Below, one piece after another: positions 23,056 through 29,963 of a DNA stretch of 29,963 nt (positions within the stretch are counted from its first letter, which is position 1; each line of letters opens with the position of its first letter). A program made the position numbers and the translations under genes. The stretch covers positions 1 to 29,963 of the forward strand of contig DAOPYW010000017.1 in the NCBI GenBank assembly GCA_035353055.1, read 5' to 3'. The stretch comes from JAAYDH01 sp035353055. GTDB lineage: Bacteria; Bacillota_I; Bacilli_A; RFN20; CAG-826. The notes beneath the pieces are model-generated. The model had not been told where the DNA came from. It did no database searches and worked only from the letters and a program-made list of their open reading frames with translations.

Positions 23056-23120
23056 AAAAAACACTCGCTAATGTCTTCCTTGAGTTCAAGGAGAAGATAA
23101 GAGATAGCGGGTTTTTTTGT
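23056..23120 (+). terminator. Long two-tier terminator of the tRNA operon
   Basis: Outer stem CGCTA (near 23069) pairs with TAGCG, and the flanking A-run pairs with the T-run. An inner near-perfect hairpin TCTTCCTTGA/TCAAGGAGAAGA sits on top. Seven T follow. Confidence 0.8.
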
Positions 23121-23224
23121 GCAAAAATAATTCCCAATATTTAATCAGGGATATCATAGCGTGAGCAAGGAAAAATTTTTAGATACAATCAAGAATTCCT
23201 GTAACCTTTGGCCTATTACTTTCT

Positions 23225-23253
23225 TTGGTTTATTTGATATAAAGTGATAACAT
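23225..23253 (+). promoter_or_regulatory. Possible promoter with ACATGTT repeats
   Basis: TTGGTT (23225-23230), a 17-nt spacer and TAACAT (23248-23253). The -10 overlaps TAACATGTTA, and ACATGTT recurs about 20 nt on. Confidence 0.4.
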
Positions 23254-23300
23254 GTTAATGACACAAGCACATGTTTTCATAAGCAAAGGAGTCTTTTGAT

Positions 23301-24194
23301 ATGGTTTTTGATGAATATAGCAAGAAAACAATTGGCTATTACCTCAAATCTGTGGAATATGAACCGATCTACCCTAGAATATTAGCTGGCATTGGCATAA
23401 TTCTTTTTGCATTGACTTATTTAATTGATGGGATTAATGCGTCCTCTATCATATCTCAATTGAGGGGCACTCAAATCATCTTTGCATTTGCAATTATTTT
23501 GCAAATCGCTTGTGCGCTCTCATTTGTAGTTTTCGGAATCTTAGCGTTGGCAAATCGCTTTGATAAGCGTCTATTTTTTGGCTGCTTTTTTGTGGCAAAT
23601 AGCGTTATGCATCTTCTTTTGTTGATTCTTTATGCCTATGCTGGCGACACGACTAATACCATTGTAAGAGCTTCCATTTTATGCATATCTATCGCCGGTG
23701 CGATATGGACTTTTTTGCAAGGCGGTTACAAAAAAGGGCCATTTATCTATTCCCTTGTCTACGTGTTTCTTTTGTTGATTTCCTCTGTTGTCTGCACCGC
23801 GACCGAATCCTGGATCTATTCATTTAGCCTTGCTGGATGCTCGCTGCTGATTTTTCCTTTATTCATCATCGTCAGCGAACCGCACCACAAGGTTTCTAAA
23901 TTCTTTGTCAAAGAGGGCGAAATCATCCCCCTCGGTGTGAAATTTGTTAAGACTGCATCTGATGCTGATGATCCTGTTTTTGCCAAAGCAGAACAACCCA
24001 TCTCACCCTCAAATGCTGTGCTTTCGGCAACTAGTGTATCTTCTGCTTCATCTGAACTCCCAAAAAGCAAGAACAATTTCGAATTGATTGAAGAAATAAA
24101 AAAACTAAAGGAATTATTAGATTTAGGCGCAATTAGTCAAGAAGAATTTGACGAGCGAAAAAAGCTAATCATGCAAAAAATGGACCGATATTGA
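23301..24194 (+). CDS. Membrane protein with C-terminal SHOCT domain
   Basis: 297 aa. About six membrane segments between residues 25 and 200, then a polar linker (Ser/Ala-rich), then a C-terminal short helical pair (about 262-297: LIEEIKKLKELLDLGAISQ, then EEFDERKKLI). This tail is a clear SHOCT (short C-terminal) domain, thought to mediate oligomerisation or protein contacts. The membrane part is not recognised. AAGGAG lies 8-10 nt before the ATG. It precedes two small membrane proteins and an ABC exporter but has its own promoter, so the functional link is only positional. Confidence 0.75.
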   Translation: MVFDEYSKKTIGYYLKSVEYEPIYPRILAGIGIILFALTYLIDGINASSIISQLRGTQIIFAFAIILQIACALSFVVFGILALANRFDKRLFFGCFFVANSVMHLLLLILYAYAGDTTNTIVRASILCISIAGAIWTFLQGGYKKGPFIYSLVYVFLLLISSVVCTATESWIYSFSLAGCSLLIFPLFIIVSEPHHKVSKFFVKEGEIIPLGVKFVKTASDADDPVFAKAEQPISPSNAVLSATSVSSASSELPKSKNNFELIEEIKKLKELLDLGAISQEEFDERKKLIMQKMDRY

Positions 24195-24197
24195 ATC

Positions 24198-24226
24198 TTG
24201 CTTATCATTGCTTTTTTATCTAAACT
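24198..24226 (+). promoter_or_regulatory. Promoter giving a leaderless GTG start
   Basis: TTGCTT (24198-24203), a 17-nt spacer and TAAACT (24221-24226). The GTG at 24233 begins 7 nt after the -10 box. The -10 sequence and spacing to the start codon equal those of the promoter at 839-867. A TATAAT also occurs inside the gene at 24238-24243. Confidence 0.5.
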
Positions 24227-24232
24227 TAACTC

Positions 24233-24679
24233 GTGGATATAATACTTCGCAATCGAAAGCTTTATCGAGCTGGTGGAATCCTATTTAAAATTGGAATGTG
24301 GTCCGCTTTCCTGCTGTTATTTGGGCTCCTTTCCTATGGCTTAATTATTATCTTTGTTGCTCTTGCGGTGGTGCTCTTTTTGGTGCTGGTTACAATTACC
24401 CTTGGGGCAATTTTGGCTGATCCTGAATATAAGGCATTTTTTGATTCCTTATTTGGTTCACCCACCAATTTGATTGGTGTGATAAACACTTTTTTTCTCC
24501 AAGCAGCGATACCAATATGCGTTGTTTCATGCGTGTGCCTAACCAGTTCTTTAGTTTTCTTTTTCATCGCTCCTAAAAATTCTTCCACAATAACTAAAAT
24601 TGTTTTCTGCTTTATCGGCATTGCTATTGCTGTTATCTCAGCATTTTTGCACCTAAACATGGGGATATTTGCTGGTTAA
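24233..24679 (+). CDS. Small membrane protein, unknown
   Basis: 148 aa with four hydrophobic segments, roughly at residues 20-40, 42-66, 85-112 and 118-145. No family recognised. The GTG start has no ribosome site, but the promoter would place the transcript start on it. If the TATAAT at 24238 is used instead, the ATG at 24296 would be the next in-frame start and the protein would lose 21 residues. First gene of an operon with the small membrane protein and the ABC exporter that follow. Confidence 0.6.
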   Translation: MDIILRNRKLYRAGGILFKIGMWSAFLLLFGLLSYGLIIIFVALAVVLFLVLVTITLGAILADPEYKAFFDSLFGSPTNLIGVINTFFLQAAIPICVVSCVCLTSSLVFFFIAPKNSSTITKIVFCFIGIAIAVISAFLHLNMGIFAG

Positions 24680-24692
24680 TCGAGGAAATCAA

Positions 24693-25223
24693 ATGAAAAA
24701 AATAACTATTTTTCTATTACCAAGCAAAGTTCAATCAATATTCACTGTTGATGGTCAGACACTTTCCTTTAAGAAAAACGAAAAGGGACATTTGGTCGCG
24801 ACTTTTGAAAGCGAAAAAGAGGAAGTTGACTTTAATGTTAGAACCATACCAAGCGAATTGGTGGAGCCAAAATGGGGCTTGTATTTCATCATCTTTTTCT
24901 TCATCAGCATTTTAAATATTTTCAATCCTGCCTATCCGAAAAAGGACATCTATGAACTCAATTACGAAGGAAAACTAAAGATATCTGAAAGCCCTGTCAT
25001 TGCCTTCTCTTTTAACAATCAGAGCAAGAACATGAAAGCTATTGTTAGTCGCAATGAAAAAACACACTTGTGTTTTGATGATAATCAGAGCAATATTTAT
25101 TTTGTCAATAAAAGAGCCAAGATTAGAAGAATTCTTGTCAATTTATTGAAAGCTCTGACTATTATTGCGCTAATCATTTGCTTGGGTGCATTAATTATTT
25201 GGGGATTAGTGGAAAGCGCCTAA
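24693..25223 (+). CDS. Membrane protein with soluble N-terminal domain, unknown
   Basis: 176 aa. A beta-rich start (KKITIFLLPSKVQSIFTVDG) is followed by a membrane segment near 68-85 (LYFIIFFFISILNIF), a beta-rich middle and a C-terminal membrane segment near 148-172 (LLKALTIIALIICLGALII). No family recognised. GAGGAA lies 7 nt before the ATG; an upstream TTG is in frame but less likely. It sits between a small membrane protein and an ABC transporter, with 13 and 24 nt gaps, so it may be an accessory or a self-protection protein of that exporter. Confidence 0.65.
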   Translation: MKKITIFLLPSKVQSIFTVDGQTLSFKKNEKGHLVATFESEKEEVDFNVRTIPSELVEPKWGLYFIIFFFISILNIFNPAYPKKDIYELNYEGKLKISESPVIAFSFNNQSKNMKAIVSRNEKTHLCFDDNQSNIYFVNKRAKIRRILVNLLKALTIIALIICLGALIIWGLVESA

Positions 25224-25247
25224 CGCGACCTTTCTGGGGATTTATTA

Positions 25248-26120
25248 ATGTCAGAAACAATACTAGAAGTATGCAATTTAAACAAGCAATACACAAATTT
25301 CGCGCTCAAAAATGTTTCTTTTGATTTAAAAGAAGGAACAATCTATGGTTTCATCGGCAGAAATGGAGCTGGAAAAACCACAACGCTAAAATGCATCTAC
25401 AATCTCGTCCATAGCGATTCAGGAGAAATCCTGTATCAAGGTGAAAAATTTCAAAGTGTGGAAGTCAAAGCCAAAAATGAAATTGGCCTGCTCTTTGGAG
25501 GAGTGGATTTCTATCCGAATCAGAAAGCCAAAACCATCGCGAAAGTGACCGCGACCTTTTATGATAGTTGGGATCAGGAACTATATCTCAAATTGTTGAA
25601 ATTCTTTGATCTCAACCAAGAGAAGAAAATCAAACAGCTCTCTAATGGTATGAAAGTCAAATTTGGTTTGACCCTCGCTCTTTCTCATGGGGCAAAAGTT
25701 CTTTTGCTCGATGAGCCAACCAGCGGTTTGGATCCCGTTTCTCGCGATGAAGTGCTCGACTGCTTCATGAAAATATGCGAGTTAAAGAAAACGACAATCT
25801 TGTTCTCTACTCACGTGATTTCGGACCTCGACAAATGCGCGGATGAAATCATCTACATTAAACAAGGCGAGATTTATCAGAATTCAACCGTTAGCAAGTT
25901 CAAGAGCGATTATCTCCACATCGAAGGATCAGCTGATTCTCTGAATGGAATCAATAAAGACAACATTGGCAGATTATTTATCCATCAAGGTAAATTTTCT
26001 GGCATCATCTTAAAAAAACAGCAAAATGACTTTGCTCAGTTTGCGCTCAGAGAGCCAACTTTGGAAGAATTAATGCTCTACATTGAAAGGGGACACGAAA
26101 ATGAAGAAACTCCTTTTTAA
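25248..26120 (+). CDS. ABC transporter ATP-binding protein
   Basis: 290 aa. Energises the permease encoded next. Seen: Walker A GRNGAGKTTT (about 36), Q-loop region with LLFGGVDFYP, signature IKQLSNGMK in place of LSGGQ, Walker B VLLLDEPTSGLD and switch His in FSTHVIS. The degenerate signature LSNGMK is normal for the YtrB/EcsA-like exporter group. The C-terminal 65 residues are an extra domain common in this group. Its 3' end overlaps the permease by 20 nt. Related operons export peptides or answer to cell-wall antibiotics; the cargo here is unknown. Confidence 0.93.
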   Translation: MSETILEVCNLNKQYTNFALKNVSFDLKEGTIYGFIGRNGAGKTTTLKCIYNLVHSDSGEILYQGEKFQSVEVKAKNEIGLLFGGVDFYPNQKAKTIAKVTATFYDSWDQELYLKLLKFFDLNQEKKIKQLSNGMKVKFGLTLALSHGAKVLLLDEPTSGLDPVSRDEVLDCFMKICELKKTTILFSTHVISDLDKCADEIIYIKQGEIYQNSTVSKFKSDYLHIEGSADSLNGINKDNIGRLFIHQGKFSGIILKKQQNDFAQFALREPTLEELMLYIERGHENEETPF

Positions 26121-26763
26121 AGAATTGCGCTTGTGCCTGACTCCGCAAGTCATCATCTTTCTCTGCATGTCCTGTCTAATCGTCATTCCCTCCTGGCCAT
26201 CGCTCACATCTTTCGTCTATACCTTCATGGCGTTTATCATCGTTTTTCCTGTCGCAATAGCTAATCATGATATCGAGTACACCGCCCTTTTACCTATCCG
26301 CAAAATTGACATTGTCAAAGGAAAGGTTCTCTTAGCTTCTTTTATCGAAATTGTTTCGATATTAATTTCGATTCCTTTTGCTCTAGCTAAAGTTTTATTA
26401 ATTAACCCGCTGATGGGCCCAGAGGGGATTTATGCCGAATTGGGTATTAACTTAGTGCTATATGGCATCGTGCTATTCTTATGCGGCTTCTTCAATTTGC
26501 TCTTTATTCCTTGGTATTATAAAAATCCTTATAAAACCGCAAAATCGCAGATATTCCCCACTCTCATCATCATCTTTTTAACCATGGTGGTGATGTTTGT
26601 GTTCATGATTTTCCCTCAAGCAAGCGCTTTCGTTAATTCTTATACTGGAATTGCATTGATTGTTCAATTTGTCTCACTGGGTCTTGGCATCGCCTTTTTT
26701 GTCCTGTTTAATTTCCTTGCTTTCCGCTTGGGAGCCAAGAAAATCAATTCTATTGACCTTTAA
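26101..26763 (+). CDS. ABC-2 type permease
   Basis: 220 aa with six membrane segments. The loop ALLPIRKIDIVKGKVL after the second segment matches the 'LPvsrkeivxxK' signature of ABC-2 membrane proteins. Start at ATG 26101 with AGGGGA before it, 20 nt inside the ATPase gene; a TTG 18 nt upstream is possible but less likely. Forms the channel of the exporter with the preceding ATPase. A single permease suggests a homodimer. Confidence 0.88.
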   Translation: MKKLLFKELRLCLTPQVIIFLCMSCLIVIPSWPSLTSFVYTFMAFIIVFPVAIANHDIEYTALLPIRKIDIVKGKVLLASFIEIVSILISIPFALAKVLLINPLMGPEGIYAELGINLVLYGIVLFLCGFFNLLFIPWYYKNPYKTAKSQIFPTLIIIFLTMVVMFVFMIFPQASAFVNSYTGIALIVQFVSLGLGIAFFVLFNFLAFRLGAKKINSIDL

Positions 26764-26829
26764 TCTTCTCTTTTCCGTTGATTATCTCATTTACTATGGT
26801 CAAAAATTGCCAAACAATGATATAGTGAA

Positions 26830-26860
26830 TTGACGACAGATAGCTTAATTTGTCTTAAAT
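26830..26860 (+). promoter_or_regulatory. Possible mgtC promoter
   Basis: TTGACG (26830-26835) and a TTAAAT-like -10 near 26855, with 18-19 nt spacing. Weak. I see no clear magnesium-sensing riboswitch in the 118-nt gap. Confidence 0.3.
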
Positions 26861-26881
26861 ACTTATTTGGGAGATTTATAT

Positions 26882-27478
26882 ATGAATGCAGTAGTTTTAG
26901 CAACACCAATAGTGACCATCGATCAGCTGATTGCTGAATGGTTTAACGGCCTTAGTTATAAAGGCTGGGCCTGGGGTAATCTACTTCTATCAGCAATTGC
27001 TATTTTTGTTTGTGTAATTTTGTGTGGCCTCGTTGGCCTTGAACGCGAGAAGCGCGGTCGCAGCGCAGGTCTAAGAACTCACTTATTGGTCGGTGTTGGC
27101 TCTTGCATTATCATGATTGTTTCCATTTATGGATTTCCGCTGTATGGAGATGGAACGACAGTTACTCGCGATGTCGCTCGTTTAGCTGCTCAAGTAGTAG
27201 CTGGTGTCGGCTTCCTTGGTGCTGGTGCAATCATTCACAACAATGGTGGCATCAAAGGCTTAACTACTGCTTCCACTATTTGGCTCGTAATGGCCATCGG
27301 CTTAGCTTGTGGTTCAATGAACTTTATCCTGGCAATCATTGGCACGGTNNNNNNNNNNNNNNNNNNNNNNNNNNNNNNNNNNNNNNNNNNNNNNNNNNNN
27401 NNNNNNNNNNNNNNNNNNNNNNNNNNNNNNNNNNNNNNNNNNNNNNNNATCAGCGTGCAAGTTCTCAACCATCATTAA
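26882..27478 (+). CDS. MgtC/SapB-family membrane protein, interrupted by assembly gap
   Basis: About 155 residues precede the gap. Seen: membrane segments with the family motifs GLEREKRGRSAGLRTHLLVG, then RLAAQVVAGVGFLGAGAII and GIKGLTTASTIW, which are the diagnostic MgtC stretches including the conserved acidic residue. After 100 N the same reading frame ends in ISVQVLNHH and a stop, fitting the C-terminal end of the family, but the true gap length is unknown and the frame match may be chance. Known role: survival under low magnesium, and regulation of the F-type ATP synthase in pathogens. A TTG 15 nt upstream is in frame; I chose ATG 26882 with GGGAGA before it. Confidence 0.88.
   Translation: MNAVVLATPIVTIDQLIAEWFNGLSYKGWAWGNLLLSAIAIFVCVILCGLVGLEREKRGRSAGLRTHLLVGVGSCIIMIVSIYGFPLYGDGTTVTRDVARLAAQVVAGVGFLGAGAIIHNNGGIKGLTTASTIWLVMAIGLACGSMNFILAIIGTXXXXXXXXXXXXXXXXXXXXXXXXXXXXXXXXXXISVQVLNHH
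27349..27448. other. Assembly gap of 100 N
   Basis: Exactly 100 unknown bases within the mgtC gene, a standard scaffolding filler. The true distance is not known, so all coordinates to the right are shifted by an unknown amount. Confidence 0.99.
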
Positions 27479-27507
27479 TAGTAAAAAAACTACTAGAGAG
27501 GTTTTCT

Positions 27508-28122
27508 ATGGATAAGGAAAAGATAATGATTCATATTCGAGAAGCCTCTTTTTCTTTGCTCCATCATGGCGTCATTGCCTTTCCAACCGAGACTGTGATG
27601 GGATTAGGCGTCGTTTTTAACGACAAAGAAGCCTACGACCGCTTAAATCTCATCAAGCATCGCCCAGATGATCATCCCTATACCATGATGCTCTCAGGTC
27701 CAGAACAAGTGGAAAAATACGCGGTTGTGGATGCGCGGACCCAAAAGATTATCAAGGCTTTTATGCCTGGTTCAATCACTCTATTGCTTCCGGTTAAAGA
27801 TAATGTTCCTGGCTGGGTCACTCACGATACAGGAGTGATTGGGGTGAGAGTCCCCGCTAATCAGGAAGCTCTTCTCTTGCTCAAAGAAGTGGGCTTGCCT
27901 CTGCTCGTGCCTTCCGCAAATCGCTCTGGTGAAAAGCCAGCGCTATCCAGCGAAGAAGTGAAAAAAATATTCGGCGATGAATTAGATTGTATTATCGAAG
28001 GGAAAAGCATCTCTTCTGTTCCTTCAACCATAGTGGATTTAACCAAAGATAATCTCAGAATAGTTCGCCAAGGGACAATTACAGCCGAGCAAATCCTAGC
28101 GGTTATTAACGATGACAAATAA
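27508..28122 (+). CDS. tsaC: Threonylcarbamoyl-AMP synthase (Sua5/TsaC/YwlC)
   Basis: 204 aa. Makes threonylcarbamoyl-AMP for the t6A modification of tRNAs reading ANN codons. Seen: VIAFPTETVMGLG (substrate loop), LIKHRPDDHPYTMM (family KxR..P pattern), PGSITLLLP, IGVRVPANQEAL and VPSANRSGEKPA (S-x-N). Short form lacking the C-terminal Sua5 domain, like TsaC. ATG 27508 follows AGAGAGG; an earlier in-frame extension comes only from the gap region. The end overlaps the next gene by 11 nt. The partners tsaD, tsaB and tsaE are not in this window. Confidence 0.94.
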   Translation: MDKEKIMIHIREASFSLLHHGVIAFPTETVMGLGVVFNDKEAYDRLNLIKHRPDDHPYTMMLSGPEQVEKYAVVDARTQKIIKAFMPGSITLLLPVKDNVPGWVTHDTGVIGVRVPANQEALLLLKEVGLPLLVPSANRSGEKPALSSEEVKKIFGDELDCIIEGKSISSVPSTIVDLTKDNLRIVRQGTITAEQILAVINDDK

Positions 28123-28804
28123 AAAGCGCAGCATCATCTCTTTAATTATAAAGGCCGTTCTCTCGATGGCGGCTTTCAATGGCATTTTGCTGTCTTTTCT
28201 TCAAAGCGGAGACCTTAAAACTCGCGTCTTTTTGTTTTTTACCATCCAATCAAATCTTTGGATTGGCGCTTTAGCCGTCCTGTGTTTTATTTTGCTAACC
28301 ATCGATATGGCCCTGAGAAAACCTACCAATAGGAGATGGCTCAATGTTTTAAGCCTCATCCTGACGGTTTCCATCTTGATTACTGGTTTTGTTTTCGTTT
28401 TCGTATTAGTTCCAACAATGGATTCTGGTGCCTGGTCAATCGCCAACATTCTCACCCATGTTGTCACCCCGCTAGTGGCCCTGGTGGATTTCTTTTTTAG
28501 CCAGCGAAAAATCAAATTCCAAAAGTGGGATTTCCTCTTTTCAAACACTCCCTTAGCCTATTATCTGGTTTTTTCCATCTGTGGTTTTTTCTTAAAATGG
28601 AATTATGGCAATGGGAACCATTACCCTTATTTCTTCTTAAATTTTGCTTCCCCGATTGGCCTTTTTGGCTTTTCGATGGACTATCCTTTTGAAATGGGAT
28701 CTTTTTATTGGATACTGGTGATTCTTCTCTTTGCTTCTGGGCTTTCTCTACTGCTCCAATGGCTAGCAAACAAGATTATCAAGAGAGAAGGCAATAATGG
28801 TTGA
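28112..28804 (+). CDS. Pr6Pr-like membrane protein (FAR-17a/AIG1 relative)
   Basis: 230 aa with six membrane segments. Motifs FFTIQSNLWIG after the second segment and LTHVVTPLVALVDFFF in the middle match the Pr6Pr family related to FAR-17a/AIG1. Biochemical role is unknown in bacteria; eukaryotic relatives act on lipids or steroids. ATG 28112 overlaps the tsaC stop by 11 nt, and its end overlaps the mutT-like gene by 8 nt. Confidence 0.8.
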   Translation: MTNKKRSIISLIIKAVLSMAAFNGILLSFLQSGDLKTRVFLFFTIQSNLWIGALAVLCFILLTIDMALRKPTNRRWLNVLSLILTVSILITGFVFVFVLVPTMDSGAWSIANILTHVVTPLVALVDFFFSQRKIKFQKWDFLFSNTPLAYYLVFSICGFFLKWNYGNGNHYPYFFLNFASPIGLFGFSMDYPFEMGSFYWILVILLFASGLSLLLQWLANKIIKREGNNG

Positions 28805-29255
28805 GACAGTTTTATGCTATCTGGAAAGAGATGATCATTTTTTATTGTTGCTGCGCAATAAAAGGAAAAATGACATCAATCACGGAAAATGGATTGGCGT
28901 AGGCGGGCACATCGAAAAAGGTGAAACCCCCGAAGAAGCCATCAAGCGGGAAGTTAAAGAGGAGACGAATCTCGATTTACTAAACTATCAAAAAAGAGGA
29001 GTGATTCTCTTTAAAAACGAAGATAAGATTGAAAAAATGCACGTCTATTCCAGCAAAGATTTCGCTGGTGAGCTCAGCGACTGCGATGAGGGAGAACTCA
29101 AGTGGATTAAAAAAGAAGAGATTGTTAATCTCTCGCTTTGGGAAGGCGATCGCATCTTTCTTCCTCTATTGATCAATGGTGATCCTTTCTTCTCTTTTGA
29201 GCTCAATTATTGCCAAGATCGATTGGTAAGCTACAAGATAAAAAATGATTTTTAA
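28797..29255 (+). CDS. MutT-type Nudix hydrolase
   Basis: 152-aa cytoplasmic pyrophosphohydrolase, probably an 8-oxo-dGTP or related nucleotide-pool cleaner. The Nudix box is complete: GGHIEKGETPEEA then IKREVKEETNLDL, with every metal-binding Glu. This contrasts with the altered box of the protein at 3551. GAAGGC lies upstream of the ATG. Third gene of the unit that begins with tsaC. Confidence 0.92.
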   Translation: MVETVLCYLERDDHFLLLLRNKRKNDINHGKWIGVGGHIEKGETPEEAIKREVKEETNLDLLNYQKRGVILFKNEDKIEKMHVYSSKDFAGELSDCDEGELKWIKKEEIVNLSLWEGDRIFLPLLINGDPFFSFELNYCQDRLVSYKIKNDF

Positions 29256-29278
29256 TTTATTAATCATCCTTCAAAGCG

Positions 29279-29284
29279 TATAAT
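29279..29284 (+). promoter_or_regulatory. -10 box of the yqeY-like gene
   Basis: TATAAT ending 20 nt before the ATG at 29305, with AGGAAG (29292-29297) between. The leader would be only about 14 nt. Confidence 0.6.
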
Positions 29285-29304
29285 ATTTCGCAGGAAGTAA
29301 CAGT

Positions 29305-29727
29305 ATGATTATTGAAAAAATACATGATGATAATATCCAAGCGATGAAAGATCGCGACTCGGTTGCTCGCGGCATTTTATCGATCATTTTAACCAAAGCC
29401 AAGTTATTAGAAGTCGAATTGAGAAGCCAGGGAAAAGCATTGGAAGAGAAAGATGTCTTTGAGATCATTCAAAAGACCATCAAGGAACTCCACGACGAGA
29501 GAGATGGCTACCTGCAAGTCCATAACCAAGAGAGAGTAGCGGCAATTGAAAAGCAAGAGAGCATTCTCAATGGCTATTTACCGAAGCAATTATCAAAAGA
29601 AGAAATCCTCGCTATTATCAATGCTCTCGAAGATTGCTCTGTGCCATCAATTATGAAGCATTTCAAGACTAATTATGCCGGCAAAGTCAACATGTCTCTT
29701 GTCAGCGAAATAGCTCGTAGTTTATAG
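29305..29727 (+). CDS. GatB/YqeY-family protein
   Basis: 140 aa, all helical. The family domain resembles the tRNA-binding tail of GatB. Seen: AMKDRDSVARGILSIILTKAK, then the helical middle EEKDVFEIIQKTIKE, EKQESILNGYLPKQLSKEE and a C-terminal NYAGKVNMSLVSEIARSL in place of the usual GxxMGxVM. Family proteins are suspected to act in tRNA-dependent amidation or tRNA handling, without proof. AGGAAG precedes the start. It lies just before a tRNA-Trp. Confidence 0.9.
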   Translation: MIIEKIHDDNIQAMKDRDSVARGILSIILTKAKLLEVELRSQGKALEEKDVFEIIQKTIKELHDERDGYLQVHNQERVAAIEKQESILNGYLPKQLSKEEILAIINALEDCSVPSIMKHFKTNYAGKVNMSLVSEIARSL

Positions 29728-29748
29728 TATTAAAGTGCTCTGTCACTT

Positions 29749-29822
29749 AGGGGTGTAGCACAATGGCAGTGCAACGGTCTCCAAAACCGCTGATGCGAGT
29801 TCGATTCTTGTCACCCCTGCCA
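29749..29822 (+). tRNA. tRNA-Trp (CCA)
   Basis: 74 nt. Acceptor AGGGGTG/CACCCCT, anticodon loop CTCCAAA closed by CGGT/ACCG, anticodon CCA, encoded terminal CCA. A small hairpin AAGTG/CACTT sits directly before it. A CCA anticodon, with TGA used as a stop throughout the window, supports the standard code. Confidence 0.94.
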
Positions 29823-29865
29823 AAATTGTCTTTAATTACTCGCTGAAAAGTAGCGAAAAACGAAC

Positions 29866-29893
29866 AAAAACGACCTAAATTGGTCGTTTTTTG
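29866..29893 (+). terminator. Rho-independent terminator after tRNA-Trp
   Basis: AAAAACGACC (29866-29875), loop TAAATT, GGTCGTTTTT (29882-29891): a perfect 10-bp stem with U-run. A smaller hairpin TCGCT/AGCGA lies at about 29840-29856. Confidence 0.92.
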
Positions 29894-29963
29894 TTAATTT
29901 TGATTATGAGCTCGATTAGCTAATTCTCAATTCGAAGGCTTTTGCCAAAATCGATTATTTTTC

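Noticed and set aside
26764..26881. Magnesium riboswitch before mgtC
   Set aside because: The 118-nt gap shows no convincing M-box or ykkC-like stems; only a weak promoter can be proposed.
27103..27507. Long N-terminal extension of the tsaC frame across the N gap
   Set aside because: It is the shadow of mgtC plus unknown bases; the canonical start at 27508 has a ribosome site.
1..29963. CRISPR array, insertion sequence or prophage
   Set aside because: No regularly spaced repeats, transposase, integrase or phage structural genes are visible. The ArpU-like pattern at 17873 alone is not enough for a phage call.
1..29963. TGA read as Trp (mycoplasma code)
   Set aside because: Reading frames end properly at TGA (for example 4895, 17224, 19187, 20636), Trp is TGG, and tRNA-Trp has anticodon CCA.

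Overview
The window reads as a chromosomal stretch of an uncultured low-GC Bacillota. Class Bacilli, near the gut lineages between Erysipelotrichales and the Mollicutes, is an inference from gene content and not a placement. Supporting points are the AT-rich DNA, AGGAGG-type ribosome binding sites, CdaA/GlmM, a 554-aa GluRS of the clostridial/mollicute type, PadR-DUF1700-DUF4097, tandem CorC/HlyC proteins and a Tad-type ATPase. TGA is a stop here, Trp is TGG and the tRNA-Trp has anticodon CCA, so the mycoplasma code is not in use. A run of exactly 100 N (27349-27448) marks a scaffold gap, so the source is probably a draft or metagenome assembly.

Layout. 1-900: deoD (minus) and a divergent small winged-helix protein. 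1340-4162: c-di-AMP cyclase, phosphoglucosamine mutase and a Nudix protein in one operon. 4222-5992: two membrane proteins, the first NERD-like. 5994-7966: tRNA-Gly (minus), gltX, tRNA-Glu(CTC). 8037-10610: a diacylglycerol-kinase-family enzyme, then a four-helix membrane protein with a Pro/Ala/Glu-rich linker and a conserved C-terminal domain. 10638-12608: PadR, DUF1700 and DUF4097 behind a palindromic operator. 12655-17224: two CorC/HlyC-type proteins, a short-chain dehydrogenase and HflX, convergent with a guanylate kinase. 17873-22534: a compact Tad-like pilus or secretion operon. 22560-23120: acyl carrier protein, tRNA-Asn, tRNA-Glu(TTC). 23225-26763: SHOCT membrane protein, two small membrane proteins and an ABC exporter. 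26830-29255: MgtC-like protein (broken by the gap), Sua5/TsaC, Pr6Pr-type membrane protein, MutT. 29279-29893: YqeY and tRNA-Trp.

The most interesting block is 17873-22498. It encodes a CpaF/TadA-type ATPase and two T2SF membrane proteins (TadB/TadC-like), plus four small exported or membrane-anchored proteins. The last of these is a 49-residue pilin-like peptide with an excellent ribosome binding site. No prepilin peptidase, TadZ or secretin is present. Three of the exported proteins each carry one closely spaced cysteine pair, suggesting disulfides. The system resembles a minimal single-membrane Tad machine; its substrate is unknown.

A second theme is leaderless transcription. Four genes (874, 8053, 17751 minus, 24233) have a promoter -10 box ending 6-7 nt before the start codon and no ribosome binding site. 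Three of the longest possible reading frames need their starts moved downstream because of promoter positions.
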